Shown: positions 1-7,286, counted from the first letter of the stretch. The stretch: 16,230 nucleotides of DNA from JALOAP01 sp964632355 (GCA_964632355.1 CAZWBW010000066.1:1-16230), one strand, 5' to 3'. The notes: generated from the letters alone by a model not told the origin. A program made the numbers and translations.

Positions 1-895
1 TCTCTCCGCCGAGCACCACCATTGTGAGACCGCTGGCCGCAGGGTGGTCCGGCCCCGTGTAGTCCTCTCGCAGCATCGGTTCCGTCACCACGATCGTTCC
101 GCCCGGCTCCAGCGCGGCGAAACACCGCTGCAGGATGCGCGCGCAGTCTTCGTCGCCCCAGTCGTGCAATACGCTGGAGAGCAACAACATGTCATGGCCG
201 TTTGGCAAATCGTCGTCGAAGAACGAACCCGCAGCGAACGCCACCCGGTCCTGCATCCCCGCCGCCCGGATGCGTTGCTCGGCCAACGGCCGCACCTCGG
301 GCAGGTCGAAGATCGTCGCTTTCATGTCCGGGTAGCGCTCGAGGATCGTGAGCGTGTAGCCGCCCGCATTGCCCCCGACATCGAGCAACCGTTTCGCCTG
401 CCCGAAATCGACCTGCCCCATGAGCCATCGTGCGCCGTGCACCGCGTTCGAAAACATCCCGTCGGCGAACCACGCCTGCTCCTCGGGGCCGAACGACGCG
501 AACATGTCGTGCTGCCCGTCTGGCGTGTACGGCTTCCCGCTCTTCAGCGACCCCGGCAGGTGCGCGATCGCGTCGTAGAAGCCGTGGAACAACAGGCCGC
601 GCCCGCCCACATAGTCGGGGCTCGAACGCACCAGGAACTTCGATGCTGCCTCCGTGTTCGCGAACCGGCCGTCTGCGCGGCGCTCCACGAGATCCTGGCT
701 GGCAAGGAACGCTAGCAGCGCGGGCAGCACCCGGGGTGCGAGTCCGAACCGCTCCCGCAATGCGTCGAGCGAAAGCGGGCCGCGTTCGAGCTCGTCGAAG
801 AGCCCGATCTGCAGGCAGAACGACAACGCCTGTGCCCGGATCGCCCCGTCCTCCAGCGCGTAAATGCGGAGCCGTGCAGCTTCGAGCCGATCCAT
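1..895 (-). CDS. SAM-dependent O-methyltransferase (Methyltransf_2 / acetylserotonin O-methyltransferase-like), 3' end cut off by the window
   Basis: The first 298 residues are visible; the C-terminal end lies beyond base 1. The N-terminal part (about residues 10-90) is a helical, winged-helix-like dimerisation region. The Rossmann domain follows, with the SAM-binding motif LDVGGNAGG at 171-179, the acidic loop FDLP at 196-199, GSFFDD at 223-228, and LHDWGDE at 243-249. H244 aligns with the catalytic His of plant-type and bacterial small-molecule O-methyltransferases. The family moves a methyl group from SAM to a hydroxyl of a phenolic, polyketide or carotenoid-type acceptor; the acceptor here cannot be told. 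The start is ATG at 895-893. An out-of-frame ATG lies just upstream, and no good Shine-Dalgarno is visible. The gene diverges from the pilin gene at 1044, with 148 bases between. Domain assignment is secure, substrate unknown. Confidence 0.9.
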   Translation of the reverse strand, partial: MDRLEAARLRIYALEDGAIRAQALSFCLQIGLFDELERGPLSLDALRERFGLAPRVLPALLAFLASQDLVERRADGRFANTEAASKFLVRSSPDYVGGRGLLFHGFYDAIAHLPGSLKSGKPYTPDGQHDMFASFGPEEQAWFADGMFSNAVHGARWLMGQVDFGQAKRLLDVGGNAGGYTLTILERYPDMKATIFDLPEVRPLAEQRIRAAGMQDRVAFAAGSFFDDDLPNGHDMLLLSSVLHDWGDEDCARILQRCFAALEPGGTIVVTEPMLREDYTGPDHPAASGLTMVVLGGE

Positions 896-987
896 AACGA
901 CATAGTGCAGCCGTTTCCGGGCTCGGCCAATTCGCACGCGGTCACCAGTGCGTCACACAACCGTCCCTGCGGCCCCCGGTCGGACAG

Positions 988-1006
988 GCAATCGACCGTC
1001 GATTGC
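988..1006. promoter_or_regulatory. 19-bp perfect palindrome upstream of the Flp pilin gene (candidate operator)
   Basis: GCAATCGACCGTCGATTGC has 9-bp arms around a single C. It lies 37 bases before the pilin ATG, in the gap shared with the divergent O-methyltransferase. It overlaps a weak -35-like TCGACC (992-997), which is followed after 18 bases by GTAAAT (1016-1021). That position would suit a repressor site. The palindrome is read directly from the sequence; the regulatory role is inference. Confidence 0.45.
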
Positions 1007-1043
1007 AAAGACAACGTAAATCCTGTGCAAACGAGGACAACAC

Positions 1044-1229
1044 ATGGCGCGCCACAACCTCGATGCCTCTCGCGCAGAGCACGACGTCACCGACCACGAG
1101 TCCGGGCAGGGCCTGGCGGAATATAGCCTCATCATCGCGTTCGTAGCCCTGGTGGCTATCGCAGGCCTGAACATCCTGGGCCGCGCAATCGCGGACTCCG
1201 ACGGCTTCAAGCTCTTCGACCTCTTCTAA
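1044..1229 (+). CDS. Flp/Fap-family type IVb pilin
   Basis: This 61-residue prepilin carries the type IVb processing signature. A polar N-terminal leader ends at G21, and the expected prepilin-peptidase cleavage site G21/Q22 is followed by E26-Y27, giving the G-x4-EY pattern. A hydrophobic helix of about 20 residues (28-47) follows and would form the filament core. Flp pilins build thin tight-adherence (tad) pili for surface attachment; the product would be exported, cleaved and assembled by tad/cpa machinery. None of that machinery is in the window, so this is an orphan pilin here. The ATG at 1044 is preceded by GAGG at 1033-1036. A hairpin at 1285-1302 may end the transcript. The family call is firm; the role in this organism is inferred. 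Confidence 0.9.
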   Translation: MARHNLDASRAEHDVTDHESGQGLAEYSLIIAFVALVAIAGLNILGRAIADSDGFKLFDLF

Positions 1230-1269
1230 GGCTGCGACCGCCAGGCCCCTGCCCTTGCCCGGGTCTTGC

Positions 1270-1328
1270 CCCTAATAGGGACAACCGGGCGCCTTCGCCC
1301 GGCGTTTGGCTGTCCGCACGTGTCCCTA
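1270..1328. promoter_or_regulatory. Nested inverted repeats in the copC leader region
   Basis: Two overlapping dyads lie between the pilin and copC. CCCTA-A-TAGGG (1270-1280) is an 11-bp palindrome. TAGGGACA (1276-1283) is complementary to TGTCCCTA (1321-1328). A GC-rich hairpin sits between these outer arms. GC-flanked dyads upstream of copper genes can be binding sites for CsoR-type regulators, but this sequence does not match a specific consensus known to me. The dyads are seen; the regulatory role is a guess. Confidence 0.3.
1285..1302 (+). terminator. GC hairpin downstream of the pilin gene, probable terminator
   Basis: CCGGGCG and CGCCCGG form a perfect 7-bp stem with a CCTT loop, 55 bases after the pilin stop. 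The following CGTTTGG has only a short T run, so intrinsic termination may be partial. The hairpin is nested within the larger inverted repeat upstream of copC and could instead act as leader structure. Confidence 0.45.
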
Positions 1329-1333
1329 CGGGC

Positions 1334-1339
1334 TAGACT
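1334..1339 (+). promoter_or_regulatory. Possible -10 box (TAGACT) for the copC operon
   Basis: TAGACT lies 9 bases before the copC ATG and matches the TAnnnT pattern. No convincing -35 is present at 16-18 bases upstream. If used, the mRNA would be leaderless or nearly so, which fits the weak Shine-Dalgarno (only ACGAG) before the ATG. Confidence 0.3.
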
Positions 1340-1348
1340 CGGCACGAG

Positions 1349-1942
1349 ATGCGCCCGGTTTCTATCGCGCTCCTCAGCGCCCTTGCTCTTCCGTTCCTGT
1401 TCGTCTCCTCAGTGTTCGCCCACGCGGAGCCAGCGCGCGTGTCGCCGGGCTCCGGCGCGGTGCTCAACGAGGCCCCCACGCTCATCGAAATCGAGATGTC
1501 GCAGGAAATGACCCGCCGCGAAGGGGCCAACGACATCGACGTCCTCAACGAAGCCGGCGAGGAAGTCACCGAAGTCAGCGCCGAAATCGATAACGCGAAC
1601 CGCAAGCTGATCTCGGTCCCCCTCCCCGAGGGACTCCCACCCGGCGTCTACACCGTCAAGTGGAAGACCCTGAGCGCCGAGGACGGCGACGCCGACGAAG
1701 GCGAGTACACCTTCACCGTCGATCCGAACGCCGAACCGGACCCCGGCCGCGAAAACCTGCGGGAGCGCCTCCCGACGCCCGAGCCTGAACAGCAAGAAGA
1801 TTCCGGTGCCCCGCCGCCGCGCCTGGACGTGGGTGGTGGAGACGGTGAAGGCACGTCCTGGGTGCTCGTGACGGCCGTCGCTGTGGGTTGTCTCGTACTT
1901 GGGAGTGGGACCACCTACCTGTTGGTCCAGAAAAAGGGATGA
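1349..1942 (+). CDS. CopC-domain copper protein with C-terminal membrane anchor and altered copper site
   Basis: This 197-residue protein has a signal peptide (1-24, VFA/HAEP) that would leave His25 as the new N-terminus, as expected for CopC. The CopC beta-barrel fills about 25-125 (HAEPARVSPGSGAVLNEAP, then SAEDGDADEGEYTFTV). In copper-binding CopC the first His, an Asp and a second His in a DGH motif bind Cu(II). Here the motif reads DGD (112-114), so the second His is missing. An acidic, proline-rich linker (126-168) leads to one transmembrane helix (171-193) and a KK tail, so the domain would sit outside the membrane on a tether. It is translationally coupled to the next gene by an ATGA overlap. 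It probably works with the CopCD fusion as a copper carrier or sensor. The fold call is strong, copper binding uncertain. Confidence 0.85.
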   Translation: MRPVSIALLSALALPFLFVSSVFAHAEPARVSPGSGAVLNEAPTLIEIEMSQEMTRREGANDIDVLNEAGEEVTEVSAEIDNANRKLISVPLPEGLPPGVYTVKWKTLSAEDGDADEGEYTFTVDPNAEPDPGRENLRERLPTPEPEQQEDSGAPPPRLDVGGGDGEGTSWVLVTAVAVGCLVLGSGTTYLLVQKKG

Positions 1943-4110
1943 GGCCGCTTCTCTGGGTAGCCGCCGTGCTGGCCGTGGTGGGCACGGTCATCGTTCGCGC
2001 CAATGATGTGGGCGCGCACGCGGTCCTCGTGAGCGCCGAACCCGCCGAGAACGCATTCCTCCAGCGGCCACCCGGGGAAATCACGCTCACCTTTAGCGAA
2101 CCTCTTGCGCCGGACAACAGCACTGTCCGCGTTCTCGATGCCGCCGGGCGAGAAGTGCAGATCCTCGATCTCGAGTTCTCCCGGAACGGCCTCACGATGC
2201 GGGCGTTCCTCCCGGAGCTCGAGCCGGGCATCTACAACGTGCTCTGGTCGAACGTCTCCGTAATCGACGGGCACGGTCTCCGTGGTGCCTATCCGTTCAC
2301 CGTGCTCATGCCCGATGGCTCCGTCCCGGACCAGGTGAACGCGGTCGGCGGCCTCTCGACCGAGGCGGATCCCGCCCCTGACGCCGAAGGTGTCGCAGTA
2401 CGGGCGCTGGCCCTGCTCGGGCTTCTCCTGGCCGCCGGGCCGCCAGTGCTCATCCTGCTCGGCGCCGTCTCCAGCGAAAGCGTTCGCCGGGCGCTCACCG
2501 GCACGGTGGTGCTGGGCGTTGCGGTCCTCGCGATCGCCACGCTCCTCAACCTCCAGCTCATCCGCGAGACGTACAGCGGCCGATCGTTCATCGACCTCCT
2601 GCTCGATACCCGGGCGGGCAACTACTGGATCGCCCGGATGGGCGCCGTGCTGTTCATCGGCGCTGTCGCGAGCTTCTTCACCGAGCGGCCGCAGCTGGCG
2701 TCGGCCGGCGCACTCGTCGGGACCGTCGTCTATCTCTGGGGGTTCACCGCTACAAGCCACGCTGCTGCCAGCACTGGCAGCAGCTGGGCGCAGCTCTTCG
2801 ACATCCTCCACGGCGTCGCCGCGGTCGTCTGGATTGGCGCGGTCATCGCCCTTGCTGTCACCGCGCGCTCCGCCCTGCGAAACGGGAATTACCGTGAGTT
2901 GATGCCCCGCTTCTCGCTTGTCGCCTCGCTATCGGTATTCGTCCTGCTCGGGACGGGCGTGATCAACGCGTTCATCGAGATCGACTCGTGGGCCAAGCTC
3001 ATCGATACCCGCTACGGGGTGGCCCTGCTGGTCAAGCTCGCGCTCATGGCGGCGCTGCTCGCTGTCGCGCTCTACAACGCACGCCGCGGGCGACGCCTCC
3101 TCGTCTCGACCCGGAACCCGCGCCCGTTCATCGCCACCGTTACCGGCGAGGCGCTACTTGGCATCGCTGTCTTCGCCGCCGCGGCGGTCCTCACACAGTC
3201 CACGGTCTCGAAGGGCATCGTCGACACTCCCGAGGCTCGCCCGTTTGAAGGCAGTGTCGCCGTCGAAGGCTACGACATCGCATTGAACGTCGACCCGAAT
3301 CGCACCGGCGTGAACACCTACACCGTCGAAGTCCTGCGCGATGGTACACCCGCGGCCGACACCGACTCCGTACGCCTCACCTTCCGCTACCTCGAAGACG
3401 AAACGGTCGGGCCGGCGCGCCTCAACCTCGATGGTTCTCCCGGGGCCGAGTCGTTCTCCGGCCAGGGGCCATATCTCACGCTGGAAGGCAACTGGCGGGT
3501 CGAAGTCGAAGTGCGTCGCACCGACGCCGACGACCTCCGCGCTTTCTTCGACGTTCGCCCTGCAGGAGCGGCGGTGAACACCGTTCGGCGCGGCGGAGCC
3601 TGGGACAACCCTGCGCCCGGGCTCGATTGGAACCAGTTCGGCGGCCTGGTGCTGTTCATTGCCGGGCTTGGGTTCGCGCTCTTCAAGGGGTACCTCTGGC
3701 GCTTTGGGAAGGTCGGAGGGTGGACCGGTAATAGCGCTACGGCCGTCTTCTTCGGCATGGGCGCGCTCCTCATGTTCGGCATCCACTCACACGACGAAGT
3801 GGGCGCGAACCTGCGAAACCCGATCTTCCCGGACCAGAACTCGATTTCGATTGGTCGGCAGATCTACCAGCAGAACTGCGCCACGTGTCACGGCCCAAAC
3901 GGCGTCCCGCCCGGAGGGCTCGACCTCAAGCCCTATCCGCTGGACCTGACCGTCCACGTTCCGCAGCACCCGGACGGGGAGCTCTTCAGGTTCATCAGCG
4001 AAGGCATCCCCGGTACGGCCATGCCCGCCTGGAGCGAACAGGGGCTAACCGACGAAGAGATCTGGCACACCGTGAACTTCTTAAGGACCCTGGGCGCGGT
4101 GGACCAATAG
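1939..4110 (+). CDS. CopC-CopD-YtkA-like-cytochrome c fusion, membrane copper protein
   Basis: The start used is ATG 1939, which overlaps the upstream TGA (ATGA) and follows AAAAAGGG, giving 723 residues. A more upstream ATG at 1888 would add a non-signal-like stretch. Residues 1-26 are a signal peptide leaving His27. A CopC domain follows (27-123) with an intact D110-G-H112 copper motif. A CopD-type multi-helix domain spans about 150-422, with conserved His274 (TSHA) and His291 (DILHG...WIG). A soluble beta domain of FixH/YtkA type covers about 435-540. Two further helices lie at 568-585 and 599-616, and His615/His617 are in GIHSH. A class I cytochrome c domain ends the protein (636-723), with CATCH at 647-651 and axial Met695 in GTAMPAW. 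CopC/CopD proteins move copper across the membrane; the heme domain suggests redox coupling or delivery to a respiratory oxidase. Domain order is seen; the mechanism is inference. Confidence 0.9.
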   Translation: MRPLLWVAAVLAVVGTVIVRANDVGAHAVLVSAEPAENAFLQRPPGEITLTFSEPLAPDNSTVRVLDAAGREVQILDLEFSRNGLTMRAFLPELEPGIYNVLWSNVSVIDGHGLRGAYPFTVLMPDGSVPDQVNAVGGLSTEADPAPDAEGVAVRALALLGLLLAAGPPVLILLGAVSSESVRRALTGTVVLGVAVLAIATLLNLQLIRETYSGRSFIDLLLDTRAGNYWIARMGAVLFIGAVASFFTERPQLASAGALVGTVVYLWGFTATSHAAASTGSSWAQLFDILHGVAAVVWIGAVIALAVTARSALRNGNYRELMPRFSLVASLSVFVLLGTGVINAFIEIDSWAKLIDTRYGVALLVKLALMAALLAVALYNARRGRRLLVSTRNPRPFIATVTGEALLGIAVFAAAAVLTQSTVSKGIVDTPEARPFEGSVAVEGYDIALNVDPNRTGVNTYTVEVLRDGTPAADTDSVRLTFRYLEDETVGPARLNLDGSPGAESFSGQGPYLTLEGNWRVEVEVRRTDADDLRAFFDVRPAGAAVNTVRRGGAWDNPAPGLDWNQFGGLVLFIAGLGFALFKGYLWRFGKVGGWTGNSATAVFFGMGALLMFGIHSHDEVGANLRNPIFPDQNSISIGRQIYQQNCATCHGPNGVPPGGLDLKPYPLDLTVHVPQHPDGELFRFISEGIPGTAMPAWSEQGLTDEEIWHTVNFLRTLGAVDQ

Positions 4111-4112
4111 GG

Positions 4113-4496
4113 CTATCGCCCCCGCTGCACCGCGATTACCTGGAGCGCGCCCAGCGCGAGGAACATGTTCGCGACCGCGGTCGTGAGTAGCCGCGCGTCG
4201 GATTCGAACGTGCCCCAGCGGAGTGCCACGAGCACCCAGACGGCGATCCCCGCCGCCACGTTGAGCAGCCCGACCCAGCGAACGATCCAGTCAGCAGGCC
4301 ACGCCAGCACGCCGATCAGTGCCACCCCGGCCGCCACGAAAACCAACGCCGCCGCGAGCACGGCGCCGGGTGCAACGTCGAGCCCGGTGGCGAAGTCGTT
4401 CCGGAAGAGCAGCAGCATCGCGCCCACCAGGAACTCGAAGAGCGCATCGATAACGAGGACGGCACGGAGCGGTCGCGAAGCGGTTCGGGTGGTCAT
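4113..4496 (-). CDS. Four-helix membrane protein of unknown function
   Basis: This 127-residue protein has four predicted hydrophobic helices (about 11-31, 43-66, 71-93 and 101-123) and very short loops. F31-R-N-D follows the first helix, and W66-P-A-D-W70 links the second and third. I recognise no enzymatic motif and no family with confidence. It ends 2 bases from the stop of the convergent CopCD fusion, leaving no room for a separate terminator. It starts 59 bases after the VOC gene, so the two probably share a transcript. A GAGGG sits almost against the ATG, an unusually short spacing. It is real by codon pattern, hydrophobic periodicity and tight packing. Confidence 0.75.
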   Translation of the reverse strand: MTTRTASRPLRAVLVIDALFEFLVGAMLLLFRNDFATGLDVAPGAVLAAALVFVAAGVALIGVLAWPADWIVRWVGLLNVAAGIAVWVLVALRWGTFESDARLLTTAVANMFLALGALQVIAVQRGR

Positions 4497-4555
4497 ACCC
4501 TCGATCCTGAGCCGGGAAGCAGCAGGGGCGCAACCCGCAACGGCCGTCAGCGCCG

Positions 4556-5230
4556 TCAGCGAGGCAGCGGCCCCGTGAGCGACGCGCGCTGCGAAATCTC
4601 GAGCCAGTTCCCGTCCGGGTCGCGAACGAACGAGATGCGGGCCGTTTCCCCAAGTGTCCTTGGCGGTGCGCCCTCCGTGCCGCCGCGCTCAAGGATCCGG
4701 GCGTGCTCGGCGTCGCAGTCGCGGACCTGCACCGTCAGGTACCGGAAGCCAGTCCCCCGCATCTCGCCCATCGGCGGTTGCTCCGGGTCCTCCTCGAGCA
4801 GCACCAGCGTCGTGCCGCAGCGAAACCGGCCGGGCGCCAGCCGTTCGAACCCCAGCACGTCGCCGTAGTAGTGCTCCGCTGCCTCGAGCGACCGCACCCG
4901 GAAGCGGACGCCGAGCCGCTCTACGTCGTCGAAGCCTTCGGGCACAAGCCGCACCCGGTTCCCATCCGGGTCGCGCAGGTAGTAGAAGGTCCCGCGCCGC
5001 GCGATCAGCAGCTCCGCGATGCCCGTCGGAGTGCCGTCTGGCACCGGTTCCTTGGAGTGGTTCACCTTCAACACCGAACCGTTCATCGCGTGCCGGTGTT
5101 GCTGGTTTCCGCCCCCGAGCGGCAGTAGCTCTTCGAACGGCAGCCCGACATCGAGCTGGTAGAACCGGAGCATTTGCGGCAGCCGGTTCGTGAACAGTCC
5201 GACGTCGAGGTGCGGCTTCGCAAGTTCCAT
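4556..5230 (-). CDS. Double VOC-domain (glyoxalase/bleomycin-resistance/dioxygenase fold) protein
   Basis: The 224 residues hold two VOC modules, about 5-98 and 106-216. Each ends with the typical DPDGN turn (87-91 and 204-208). Possible metal ligands are His7 and His45 or His47 in the first module and Glu211 in the second (DPDGNWLEI). The first module has R-V-R-L after DPDGN where a Glu is usual, and the second lacks a His on its first strand. One joint metal site built from both halves is possible. Members are glyoxalases, ring-cleavage dioxygenases, fosfomycin- or bleomycin-type resistance proteins and epimerases; the substrate is unknown here. The start is supported by GGGAGG ahead of the ATG. 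It diverges from the DUF7065 gene. Confidence 0.85.
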   Translation of the reverse strand: MELAKPHLDVGLFTNRLPQMLRFYQLDVGLPFEELLPLGGGNQQHRHAMNGSVLKVNHSKEPVPDGTPTGIAELLIARRGTFYYLRDPDGNRVRLVPEGFDDVERLGVRFRVRSLEAAEHYYGDVLGFERLAPGRFRCGTTLVLLEEDPEQPPMGEMRGTGFRYLTVQVRDCDAEHARILERGGTEGAPPRTLGETARISFVRDPDGNWLEISQRASLTGPLPR

Positions 5231-5264
5231 TCGGGGCCTCCCAGCGCCAGTGCCGGCCGTGACG

Positions 5265-5270
5265 TAGAAT
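5265..5270 (+). promoter_or_regulatory. -10 box (TAGAAT) for the DUF7065-APH-DUF6285 operon
   Basis: TAGAAT lies 33 bases before the ATG in the 73-base divergent gap with the VOC gene. GGAG at 5294-5297 is the ribosome site. No clear -35 is visible at normal spacing. The same exact hexamer occurs upstream of two other genes in this window (9394-9399 and 10646-10651). Confidence 0.45.
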
Positions 5271-5303
5271 CAGCTTCACGCAACCCAACTACTGGAGAAA
5301 CCC

Positions 5304-6257
5304 ATGGTCACCATCGTCGGCAACGTCAAGCCTGAAGACGACTATACCCATCCCCTCGGTCCCGAAGAGAACTTCAACGAGTCCGTCTACTTCAACTTTT
5401 TCGATCGCGAGAAGCAGATGGGCGGTTTCCTTCGTATCGGCAACCGCGCCAACGAAGGCTACGCCGAAGTGACCGTCATTGTGTACCTGCCCGATGGGTC
5501 GGCCCTGTTTAACTTCAAGCGCCCGCAAATCTCCTCCAACGACGGCTGGGACGCGGGCGGCATGAAGGTCGAGGTCATCACGCCGGGCGAAAAGCTGCGC
5601 ACCGTATACGAAGGCTCCGTGGTGAACCTGAAGGACCCGCGCGAGATGCGCGAGCCCAGCGTCGCCTTCAAGGAGAACCCGCACAGCAAGATCAAGCTCG
5701 ACCTCATCCACGAAGGCGTGGGCGCCATCTACGGCCACGTTGCCGACCCGAGCTCGAAGAACGAGTTCGCCCGCGCCCACTACGAACAGCACATGCGCGT
5801 TACCGGCACGCTGGTGATCGACGGCGGCGAACCGCTCGAGATCAAGGGCCATGGAGTGCGCGACCACTCGTGGGGCCCGCGCTACTGGCAGTCCATCGCT
5901 GACTACCAGTGGATCACCGGCAACTTCGGCGACGATCTCGGAATGGTCATCTCGGTCGTCGGCGACCGTGTCGGCGGCGTCTTCCAGAAGGGCCCCGACA
6001 CGATCCTGAAGATCACCGACGTCTCCATCGAGACCGAATACGAGGACAATACCAACTACCACAAGGCGCTGAAGGCGAAGGTGAAGCTCGAAAACGGCGA
6101 CGAACACACGATCGAAGGCACCGTGAAGGGCTTCATCCCGCTCCGCAACCGCCGGGCCGGCATGCTCACCCACATCGGCGAGGGCATGACCGAGTACGTA
6201 CTCGACGGCGAACGCGTCGGCTACGGCCTGAGCGAGTACCTCGAGCAGATGAAATAG
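5304..6257 (+). CDS. DUF7064/DUF7065-type protein (AttH/CrtC-like lipocalin-fold family)
   Basis: This 317-residue protein has no signal peptide or membrane helix. It is rich in beta strands, with repeated GG and aromatic positions. Its hallmark is GHGVRDHSWGPRYW at 182-195, the G-x-G-x-RDHSWG motif of this family and of AttH/carotenoid-hydratase relatives; R186, D187, H188 and W190 are likely active-site residues. A second conserved patch is HYEQHMRVTGTL (159-170), and the end carries GYGLSEYLEQ. These proteins often sit beside APH-type phosphotransferases in actinobacterial and proteobacterial lipid or steroid catabolic clusters, as here. The reaction is not established; the related AttH/CrtC proteins act on hydrophobic molecules. 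It begins the operon and ends 3 bases before the phosphotransferase ATG. Family call good, function unknown. Confidence 0.8.
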   Translation: MVTIVGNVKPEDDYTHPLGPEENFNESVYFNFFDREKQMGGFLRIGNRANEGYAEVTVIVYLPDGSALFNFKRPQISSNDGWDAGGMKVEVITPGEKLRTVYEGSVVNLKDPREMREPSVAFKENPHSKIKLDLIHEGVGAIYGHVADPSSKNEFARAHYEQHMRVTGTLVIDGGEPLEIKGHGVRDHSWGPRYWQSIADYQWITGNFGDDLGMVISVVGDRVGGVFQKGPDTILKITDVSIETEYEDNTNYHKALKAKVKLENGDEHTIEGTVKGFIPLRNRRAGMLTHIGEGMTEYVLDGERVGYGLSEYLEQMK

Positions 6258-6260
6258 CCG

Positions 6261-7286
6261 ATGGACAAACAGGAGCTCGAAAAGGGGCTCACTGACTTCA
6301 TCCAGCGCAAGACCGGGGCGGCCGCGGTGCGAATCGAAAACGCCACGCGGCTTTCCGGCGGTGCGTCGCGTGAGACGTGGAGTTGGGACGCGCACATCGA
6401 ACGGGACGGCAAAACCGAGGTCATCCCGGGCATCCTCCGGGCCGACCCGGTCAAGGGCGTCCCGTCGAGTCCCGGCCGCGAACTCGAGTTCTGGATCATC
6501 AAGGCGGCATGGGAAGCAGGCGTCGCGGCGCCTGAGCCGCTCTGGGACGGCGACGAGGAAACCTTCGGCGTCAAGTTCATGACCATGCGGCGGGTGGACG
6601 GCGAGACCATCGGGTCCCGTCTCATTCGCGGCGAACAGTACGAGCACGCCCGCAAGGTGCTGCCCGAGCAGCTCGCCCGTAGCCTCGCGCGGATTCACAG
6701 CATCGACGCTTCGAAATACCCGCCGCTCGCCGCCCTCCCCCGCCCCGAGGAGGGCGTTACTCCGGCTCAGGCGGCTCTCGACAAGGCGGAGACGGCCTTC
6801 CGGACGCTTTCGCGCGACCCACACCCCGTGTTCGAACTCGCGTTTCGCTGGCTGCGGGCGCACCTCCCGCCGCCAGCCGAGCCGCTGTTCGTGCACGGCG
6901 ACTTCCGCTTGGGCAACGTCATCTTCGGCGAAGACGGTCTCCGCGCCGTCATCGATTGGGAGCTCGCACACTTCGGCGACCCGCTCGAAGACCTCGGCTG
7001 GGTGATGATGCGCTCGTGGCGGTTCGGCGGCGACAAACCCGTCGCTGGCGTCGGCGACCGCGAGCCCTTTTTGCGTGCCTACGAAGAGGAAGCCGGCCGG
7101 ACCATCGACCGCGAGCAGGTTCGCTTCTGGGAGATCTACTCGAACCTCTGGTGGGGCGTTATCACCATCAACCAGGCCGATGGCTACCTGTCGGGCCGAA
7201 ACCGCTCCGTCGAACTCGCTGCGATCGGACGGCGCACCGCCGAAACCGAGATCGAGCTCCTGAACCTGCTGGAGGGGGAGTACTGA
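6261..7286 (+). CDS. APH-family phosphotransferase (ACAD10/FadE36-like kinase fold)
   Basis: This 341-residue protein has the aminoglycoside-phosphotransferase/choline-kinase fold. The N-lobe starts with a glycine-rich RLSGGASRETW loop (30-40) and an ILRAD strand (58-62). The catalytic loop is HGDFRLGN (212-219), with catalytic Asp214 and Asn219. The metal-binding loop is IDWELAHFGDP (231-241), with Asp232. All the residues needed for phosphotransfer seem present. The sequence resembles the phosphotransferases partnered with acyl-CoA dehydrogenases (ACAD10/11, FadE36 type), which act on hydroxyacyl-CoA or related lipids, more than antibiotic-resistance enzymes. It lies between the DUF7065 gene (3-base gap) and the DUF6285 gene (1-base overlap), so the three are probably co-translated. 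Substrate inferred only from neighbours. Confidence 0.88.
   Translation: MDKQELEKGLTDFIQRKTGAAAVRIENATRLSGGASRETWSWDAHIERDGKTEVIPGILRADPVKGVPSSPGRELEFWIIKAAWEAGVAAPEPLWDGDEETFGVKFMTMRRVDGETIGSRLIRGEQYEHARKVLPEQLARSLARIHSIDASKYPPLAALPRPEEGVTPAQAALDKAETAFRTLSRDPHPVFELAFRWLRAHLPPPAEPLFVHGDFRLGNVIFGEDGLRAVIDWELAHFGDPLEDLGWVMMRSWRFGGDKPVAGVGDREPFLRAYEEEAGRTIDREQVRFWEIYSNLWWGVITINQADGYLSGRNRSVELAAIGRRTAETEIELLNLLEGEY

Noticed and set aside
1888..1938. Upstream start for the CopCD fusion
   Set aside because: It would put a non-hydrophobic stretch before the signal peptide and overlap the CopC gene deeply. ATG 1939 with the ATGA overlap is better.
4543..4560. Tandem 9-base repeat GCCGTCAGC spanning the VOC stop
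   Set aside because: Two copies only, in a short gap. It looks like a chance slippage product.
5289..6971. 560-residue open frame on the minus strand
   Set aside because: It runs antisense to the DUF7065 and phosphotransferase genes, whose motifs are clear. Long antisense frames are expected in high-G+C coding DNA, and it shows no recognisable domain.
6261..7286. Aminoglycoside resistance gene
   Set aside because: It has the fold, but the neighbours and sequence resemble ACAD10/FadE36-type phosphotransferases, and nothing suggests an acquired resistance element.
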